Shown: positions 59,601-64,000 of the stretch, piece by piece | Numbering within the stretch: the first letter of the stretch is position 1 | Layout of the letters: the number at the start of each line of letters is the position of its first letter | NCBI GenBank assembly: GCA_948567375.1 | Contig: OX419759.1 | Coordinates: 28,063,493 to 28,127,492 of the forward strand | Source: Lunularia cruciata | Taxonomy: Eukaryota > Streptophyta > Marchantiopsida > Lunulariales > Lunulariaceae | Direction: 5' to 3' | DNA: 64,000 nucleotides | Position numbers and translations under genes: made by a program | The notes under the pieces: generated by a model | Seen by the model: only the letters and a program-made list of their open reading frames with translations | Told to the model about the DNA's origin: nothing | Databases searched by the model: none

Positions 59601-60647
59601 GTAGAGGAGAAAGAAAAGGAGAATGTTGTGAAGTTAGTTTACCATCCTACACAGGAGATGACAACATATGTGTTTACAGAAGCACTACCTAAAGATAAAC
59701 ACATAAAATGTGTAGTAGAAATGGGAATTGTCTTAAACCCTCATTAAGTGGGAGTGTTAGTTTTAGTTAATCTCTAGTTTGGTGAATTCTTTACTTTTTA
59801 TGGGTTTTTTTTTTCCTCTAGAGCTCTGCAATCTGCTTAGGGTAAAGTGGGGCATAACTACAATTAGTGTTATGCAAAACAGCCTCCTAAGGTTTGCTTT
59901 TGTGTATATATAAGTATTTTCTGAACTTGTTTGAATTAGTTTTTCTAAAAGGATTATTCTGGATACCAACACCTTGCATTTAGTGAAGTCTTGAGCTGCT
60001 TAACATCATCTATGGTACTTCACTGTTAGGTGTTATTAATGCTACATGAGTGAACTTCTGCATGTGCTGACTTTGAGAACTGTAGAGTAGAGAGAGATCT
60101 AGTATTTTTGAGTGCAATCAATGGTGTCTACTCCGGTGAAACCAGAAAATAGCTGAGTGCTAGTGATGTTTAATACATCGAAGGTTAAAATGACTAACAG
60201 ATCTTCTACTTGAAAGAGCAAAAACAATAGTTCTCATCATAGTAACTATACTGCATAACCAGTGATATGGTAACTCTGATAAGCTCTTGAAGCTAATTTG
60301 GGACTGGCTCAACAGAGATCCTCGGACTCCTAGCTCGTCAAAATTATTATCAGATTTATGTTTCTTAAATAGAAAGTATTGGCTGTAGTCCTATGTCTGC
60401 AAGATGTGCATCGCTAAGAGCAAAAAATGCTACGCAGAAGTGGCAAGGAACAAGCAGCGATGTAACTTAATGCTCCTGTCTGTTGCAGGAGAAGAGGAAA
60501 CTGGAGTTAGTGGCTGGTTTCCAGCTCATGGCGAATTCAGCTTCAAAGCTTTGCAGCGCAATGGATATGCTAGATGAGTTCTTCACCAAGAAATCCAGTG
60601 ATAATCCGTCTCTAACAGCACTCTTCTGGCACTGTATTGTTCCGTAG
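47668..60647 (+). CDS. Kinesin with N-terminal motor, coiled coil and IQ motif (18-exon model)
   Basis: Exons inferred from motifs, GT-AG sites and phase: 47668-47857, 47968-48085, 48292-48394, 48785-48893, 49064-49167, 49497-49580, 49979-50059, 50351-50487, 50677-50738, 51094-51147, 51454-51546, 51797-51885, 52378-52491, 52803-52957, 53175-53217, 53444-53539, 53668-53730, 60489-60647. The sum is 1,854 nt, or 617 residues, with phases matching at every junction. The motor spans about residues 65-408: P-loop G-Q-T-G-A-G-K-T (151-158), switch I S-S-R-S-H (267-271), switch II D-L-A-G-S-E (319-324), and R-D-S-K-L-T-R-L-L. Coiled coil follows (about 409-540), then an IQ motif (I-Q-R-S-Y-R-R-R-Y, 551-559), which would bind calmodulin-like light chains. 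Plus-end motility is expected from an N-terminal motor. The subfamily is uncertain; the motor loosely resembles plant ungrouped (ARK-like) kinesins, but no armadillo repeats are present. The small exon 15 and the last donor (AAA|GTCATA) are the weakest calls. Confidence 0.8.
51327..51382. repeat. 28-bp direct repeat in a kinesin intron
   Basis: Two near-identical 28-bp units (51327-51354 and 51355-51382), each starting GTGTAGAAGTCGTTCA. A recent small duplication with no coding effect. Confidence 0.85.
53956..54483 (-). repeat. Copia-family solo LTR with target duplication TATGC
   Basis: Reverse complement of the copia LTR found at 54644 and 59755. TATGC is present at 53951-53955 and 54484-54488. 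It sits in the last kinesin intron in antisense orientation, 160 bp upstream of a sense copy of the same LTR. Confidence 0.93.
54644..55101 (+). repeat. 5' LTR of the copia element (458 bp)
   Basis: Starts TGTCAGTTTTTAG and ends TTCTTATCA. The end point is fixed by the solo LTRs of the family, whose target duplications begin right after the same TTCTTATCA. Confidence 0.9.
55102..55113 (+). promoter_or_regulatory. Primer binding site matching the anticodon arm of initiator tRNA-Met
   Basis: GGTTATGGGCCC lies immediately after the LTR. It is the exact complement of GGGCCCATAACC, the anticodon stem-loop of plant initiator tRNA-Met, not of the tRNA 3' end. Drosophila copia is known to prime from an internal fragment of initiator tRNA-Met in the same manner. 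The copy at 62502-62515 extends the match to 14 bases. Confidence 0.85.
55103..55990 (+). pseudogene. Copia gag
   Basis: The reading frame already runs through the end of the LTR (from about 55019) into the primer site, then into a typical copia gag (L-G-L-I-G-E-L, N-Y-K-S-W-A, W-x-W-E-I-W-x-K-L-K-S-Y-Y). A TGA at 55223 and frame changes near 55430 and 55550 break it. The knuckle at about 55827-55868 reads [14 protein letters not shown]: the Gly-His of the second family copy (63700) has become Cys-Tyr, so it is impaired. Confidence 0.85.
56000..57780 (+). pseudogene. Copia protease and integrase
   Basis: Protease active site D-S-G-A-T-S-H at about 56075. GAG-pre-integrase region with [10 protein letters not shown] at 56490-56560. 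Integrase core from about 56690: the first catalytic Asp has become Asn (H-S-N-V-W-G), the second is in R-T-D-V-D, and the Glu is in A-E-R-L-N-R-T-L (56810-57139). Several frameshifts. A segment at 57350-57766 is an acidic, Ser-rich linker typical of the integrase C-terminus. Confidence 0.85.
57860..59747 (+). pseudogene. Copia reverse transcriptase and RNase H
   Basis: RT starts near 57880 (G-C-K-W-V-F) in several frames and stops at 58133, where a solo LTR is inserted. It resumes at 58590 with D-V-P-D-G-Y and [11 protein letters not shown]. The catalytic box reads C-V-D-D-L-L (58737-59018 segment). RNase H (59046-59747) is one open frame of 233 codons, with Y-T-D-A-S-W-G, S-T-T-E-A-E and C-D-N motifs, ending 8 bp before the 3' LTR. 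Stops at 58722 and 59016 separate the pieces. Confidence 0.9.
58134..58584 (+). repeat. Solo copia LTR (451 bp) nested in the copia RT
   Basis: Begins TGTTAGTTTAG and ends TTCTTATCA. ACATG occurs at 58129-58133 and 58585-58589. Deleting it with one ACATG restores the host frame across the junction (I-Y-M then D-V-P-D-G-Y), which proves insertion after the copia element was in place. Confidence 0.97.
59755..60239 (+). repeat. 3' LTR of the copia element (485 bp)
   Basis: Starts TGTTAGTTTTAG right after the purine tract AAGTGGGAG (59746-59754) and ends TTCTCATCA. It is 27 bp longer than the 5' LTR, chiefly from a segment near its 3' end that the 5' LTR lacks. Confidence 0.9.
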
Positions 60648-60953
60648 GTAGATATGAGATTATGGTGAAATATATAAAATCAGAAGGTGATAAGGGAATA
60701 GGTATAAGCAAGTCTCGAGGTCCGTACACAAGACATTTTTGTGCTTCTAATCTTTCTGAGAACAGCACGAGTGAAGCGCTTGGTGATTTTGGAAGTTAAA
60801 GCCTCTTGCCATGCCCGCCAATTTCCTTGCTGATTTGGGTTCCACGCCATAAAGTAATGAATCAGAAGCTTCAGTCAAAGGCTTTTCTTTTCCATTTGAT
60901 CTGTAACTTGTAATTTTGGTGGCCGAGCAGTCTTAGTTATCTTATATGCTTCT

Positions 60954-60956
<3 letters not shown>

Positions 60957-61035
<79 letters not shown>

Positions 61036-61090
61036 GGCGTCCGTTCTCGTATACCTATATATATATATATATACACGAGAATAGATGCCG
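60957..61090. repeat. (TA)n microsatellite plus hairpin
   Basis: About 78 bp of TA repeats (60957-61034), followed by a strong inverted repeat whose arms lie at 61035-61054 and 61071-61090 around a second TA run. It is likely to form a cruciform or hairpin. Short reading frames across it are artefacts of the repeat. Confidence 0.9.
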
Positions 61091-61907
61091 TTATGGGAAC
61101 GGGTTATCCAAAACTCATGAGTTACAAACGATCGTTAAGCAAGATATACATGGTACACAATGCTAGAGTACTATGAAATCCCTAAGTTAGAATGCATCGA
61201 AGGTATCTCACAGCAATGGCATAATCGAAGCAAAGCTATTGGAACAACTGCATATATAGAGAAGAAACATCGGCAAATGAAAGGTGAAGTAAATGTCATT
61301 GAGAAACCAGTAGATAGCAATATGCATATTTGAGAGGCAGCCATCAAAGAAGCGGTTGCCGACCTCCCACATCAGTAGCGAAAAATACATCAGGAATAAA
61401 CGGCCAACTTAAACGGATGGAGAAAAATTGGTATCAAGAGACAAGAAGTATTTTACAGATATAAATATCGTGGGTCAAGGAAGATCGGAGTCAGGAAATT
61501 ACAATCGTGGAAGGTGTAGGAGAAAGAGCACGGGAAGGAGAATATATTGCGGAGCAAAGAAGATCTTTGTCGGGAAGGAGAATATATCGTGGGGCAAGGA
61601 AGATCTTTGTTAGAGAACGAAAGTCGAGGAAGGTGTAGGAGAAAGAGCACGGGAAGAAGAAATCACTCAGAGAACAAGGGAAGACGAGCAAAGCATCCAA
61701 GGACTGGATATCGATATATATCAGCAAGCGCTATGGACGCCTTAGTCCAGAGAAACCAAACCACTGAGGGAAGCAGAAGATGACCATAGTACGTCTCCAT
61801 GAAAACACATGCGACTTAATCAGTGCTTCACGCAGTGCCAAAGTAGCTGAGATAGAGTCAATACCCTTCATATCGAGTTTCTGTTCAAAAACTCATGAAT
61901 GCCAAGG

Positions 61908-61911
<4 letters not shown>
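61091..61911. repeat. Spacer with short tandem repeats, no gene
   Basis: Two 40-bp units at 61531-61570 and 61571-61610 are flanked by two copies of a 29-bp unit (61509-61537 and 61628-61656) in the order R1-R2-R2-R1. Reading frames across this are repeat-derived. No gene is supported. Confidence 0.75.
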
Positions 61912-61976
<65 letters not shown>

Positions 61977-62006
61977 TAAATAAATAAATATATATAAATA
62001 TAAAAA
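61912..62006. repeat. Second (TA)n microsatellite
   Basis: About 60 bp of TA repeats followed by (TAAA)-like repeats; it lies directly against the LTR of the next copia element and may have eroded the LTR's first bases. Confidence 0.85.
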
Positions 62007-62501
62007 GTTAGTTAAATTAGATAATCTCTAGTTTAGAGACTTCTTTGTTAGAATGAGACAAGTTACTTACTGTTCACCCTTGTTACTTTTCATGTTTACT
62101 TGTTACTTTTCATGTTTACTGTTCATGTGTTACATGAGTAGTGTAGTAGCACACCTTTCAATACACCCTTCTATCTATATAATCCCAGTCAGGAGTTCTT
62201 CTACTGGATTGATTTCTAATACTTCCCCTCTGCATTTCGTGAAGCCCTGAGTTGTCTAATAACATTTCAAGAGTGTTTTGTGATATCTCAATATTGGAGG
62301 TTATTTGCGCTACGTTAGTGAACTGGCTGTACTATCTTTGAAGGCTAAAAGAGAGTGAGTTGAGTTTTAATGTGTGCAATCAAGAGTGTCTACTCTGGTG
62401 AGACTAGAAAAACTGAGTGCTAGAATGTCTAATACATCATAAGTCAGAATGATTGAGGATAGAGCATCTACTTCAAAGGGCAAGAACAAAGGTTCTCATC
62501 A
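62007..62501 (+). repeat. 5' LTR of the second copia element (about 495 bp)
   Basis: Matches the family LTR, ends TTCTCATCA directly before the primer site. The usual leading T-G is missing; the flank is AAAAA followed by GTTAG. It contains a short tandem duplication (TTGTTACTTTTCATGTTTACT) near 62080-62120. Confidence 0.85.
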
Positions 62502-63219
62502 GGTTATGGGCCCACAATCACCACTGGGGTTGATAGGAGAACTCATAGAGATAGAGAAATTAGGAAAGACTAACTACAAAGCTTGGACTTTGGATGTGAA
62601 AACTATCTTAGATAGTTATGACTGTCTAGAGTTTACATTAGAAGCTCATGATATAGATGAGCTAGAGACCAACAAGGAGGAGAGAGTCAAACATGCTACT
62701 ACTAGGAGGTTTCTGCTAAGGGCTATGGAAGAGCCAGCTAGAGACATAGTAGATACTTATGCTTGGAGTTGGGAGATTTGGGAAAAAATCAAGAGTTATT
62801 ACATTGTTGAGAAGTTGGAGAGCTCCTATCAAGTTTGGTATGCAGTAAAGAACTTGAGATTGTAGGATGGTGAAGATTTCACCTGTCATCTGTCAAAACT
62901 GCAAAAACTCTTCAAGAGTATCAAGGAGGATGGGGTTGTACTTATAGAGAAGTATGAGATCAATCAATTCTTAGATAGTCTTCCTTCAAGCTATGACTTT
63001 GTCCTAGTAGCTCTGCAAGTTTTACCTGTTGAAACTATCACATGGGATTATGTGATACACAAATTGTTGGTGTTGAGCAAACATAGAGAGGACAAAGGGT
63101 TGAAGTTAAATGAGAAGGGAGATGCTGCTCTGTTCAGTGCTTCTTCTCATTCAAGAAGAGTGCCAGATGGAAGAGTGAGCAAACCAAAGCAAGCATGAGT
63201 GAGTAAATTTGGTGAAGGA

Positions 63220-63670
63220 TGTTAATTTAGTTAATCTCTAGTTTACAGACTTCTCTTGCTTTTAAGATTTTGTTAGAATCCTCTAGAAGCTTTGCTAAAT
63301 ATTTTCTACTTAGGGTAAAGAGGGGTGCAACCCTAATTAGGGTTAAGCAAAGCAACCCCCCAGGGTTTATTGAAGTGTATATAAGAGTGCTTTGTACTCC
63401 TGTTTCAATTAGTTCTTCAAGAAGGGTGATTCCCAACACCTCTTCCTTGCATTTCGTGAAGTCATGAGTTGCCTAACATCATCTCAGGATTATCTTTTGA
63501 TATCTTAGTATTAGAGGCTACTAGTGCTACATGAGAGAACCTACGTGATGCTTGTGAGCTATGATACGAAGAGAGAGGTCTAGTATTGCAGTAGTGATGT
63601 CTGATACATCAGAGATAAGAGGGAATGATATACCTTCCACTTCAAAGAGTAGAAAACATGGTTCTTATTA
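63220..63670 (+). repeat. Solo copia LTR (451 bp) nested in the second copia gag
   Basis: Begins TGTTAATTTAG and ends TTCTTATTA (final C-A changed to T-A). AAGGA occurs at 63215-63219 and 63671-63675. Same length and sub-family as the solo LTR at 58134. Removing it joins the gag frame (F-G-E-G to V-S-S-V-D-D) ahead of the zinc knuckle. Confidence 0.96.
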
Positions 63671-64000
63671 AAGGAGTTAGTAGTGTTGATGACATGACTT
63701 GTTATTTCTGTCATGAGAAAGGTCATATTGCACCTTTATGTCCCAAGAGAGGAGAAAGGATAGAATGAGAGCTGAAGAAGGTAGGCAAGAGACCTCACCA
63801 ATTAAAGGTCAAAAATTTGGGAGTTCAGCTTACAACTCAAAGGAGTGCCATGAGATAGTCAGCGATGAGGAGGAGTACTCAACAAAAGAGCCGGATTGTG
63901 GAATGTTGGCAGAATCACAATTGTCCTCAAACTGTTCTGGATGGTTCTTGGACTCAGGAGCCACCTCTCATATCTGTTATCAGAAAGAGTTGTTCTCAAC

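Larger units (their letters stand above)
54644..60239 (+). mobile_element. Ty1/copia element in a kinesin intron
   Basis: 5' LTR 54644-55101, primer site at 55102, gag, protease, integrase, RT, RNase H, polypurine tract and 3' LTR 59755-60239. Integrase comes before RT, the copia order. A 451-bp solo LTR interrupts the RT (58134-58584). Frameshifts and stops occur in gag, integrase and RT. No matching target duplication was found (ACTTA on the left, TAGTA on the right), so one end may have been rearranged. It lies in the same transcriptional direction as the kinesin. Confidence 0.92.
53731..60488 (+). other. Last kinesin intron (6.8 kb), expanded by copia insertions
   Basis: Starts with GTCATA and ends with a pyrimidine-rich TCTGTTGCAG. 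The other introns of the gene are 110-560 bp. Inside lie a minus-strand solo LTR (53956-54483), a plus-strand copia element (54644-60239) and a solo LTR nested in that element (58134-58584). After removing these, only about 650 bp of intron sequence remains, a normal size for the gene. Correct expression needs splicing over the whole block. Confidence 0.75.
62007..64000 (+). mobile_element. Second copia element of the same family, truncated by the window edge
   Basis: LTR at 62007-62501 with slightly eroded start, primer site GGTTATGGGCCCAC (62502-62515), gag from 62502 with one TAG at about 62863, and a solo LTR insertion at 63220-63670. The zinc knuckle C-Y-F-C-H-E-K-G-H-I-A-P-L-C begins at 63700 and is intact. 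The protease region starts near 63955 (D-S-G-A-T-S-H) as the window ends. Only a few stops are seen, so it is less decayed than the intronic copy. Confidence 0.9.

Noticed and set aside
60946-61176. Tyr-Ile repeat protein
   Set aside because: Translation of a TA microsatellite; not a gene.

Overview
The window reads as nuclear DNA of a land plant with a large, repeat-filled genome. The evidence is GT-AG introns of about 100-600 bp, a SET-TPR lysine methyltransferase-like gene, a kinesin, plant-type MULE and Ty1/copia elements, and heavy decay of elements by C-to-T change at CAG and CGA sites, as expected of CHG and CG methylation. I cannot name the species. A seed-free plant (moss, lycophyte or fern) seems plausible but is a guess. 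No tRNA, rRNA or CRISPR was seen.

Layout. Positions 1-8139 hold most of a Ty3/gypsy retrotransposon whose single reading frame carries gag, protease, a complete C5-cytosine DNA methyltransferase (all main motifs), reverse transcriptase, RNase H, integrase and a C-terminal PHD finger. The frame has eight internal stops and no frameshift; seven are TAG and one TGA. A second, more decayed copy that also carries the start of the methyltransferase lies at 10884-13148. Between and after these lie broken gypsy pieces (8250-10830), a minus-strand gypsy element with LTR, primer site and polypurine tract (13149-19061), gypsy RT fragments with a nested solo LTR (19270-20700), a decayed coiled-coil gene of unknown kind (21083-22900), AT-rich DNA, and another solo LTR (26098-26649).

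Positions 28-39.6 kb hold three same-oriented 3' pieces of a non-LTR retrotransposon with an R2-like layout, one of them split by a solo LTR, plus a MULE with 22-bp terminal inverted repeats (35050-37208).

From about 39.6 kb the DNA becomes single-copy in character. An apparently intact, intronless TPR-SET gene lies at 44177-46168. A kinesin gene runs from 47668 to 60647. I could assemble 18 phase-consistent exons (617 residues) with every catalytic motor motif and a C-terminal IQ motif. Its last intron (53731-60488) has swollen to 6.8 kb because it contains a copia solo LTR, a copia element in sense orientation, and a further solo LTR inside that element. Another copy of this copia family starts at 62007 and runs off the right edge, also split by a solo LTR.

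The most unusual item is the methyltransferase-plus-PHD retrotransposon. An element that could modify cytosine methylation and read histone marks has itself been silenced by what looks like methylation-driven mutation. The copia family is also notable: its primer site matches the anticodon arm of initiator tRNA-Met, and its gag frame starts inside the LTR.
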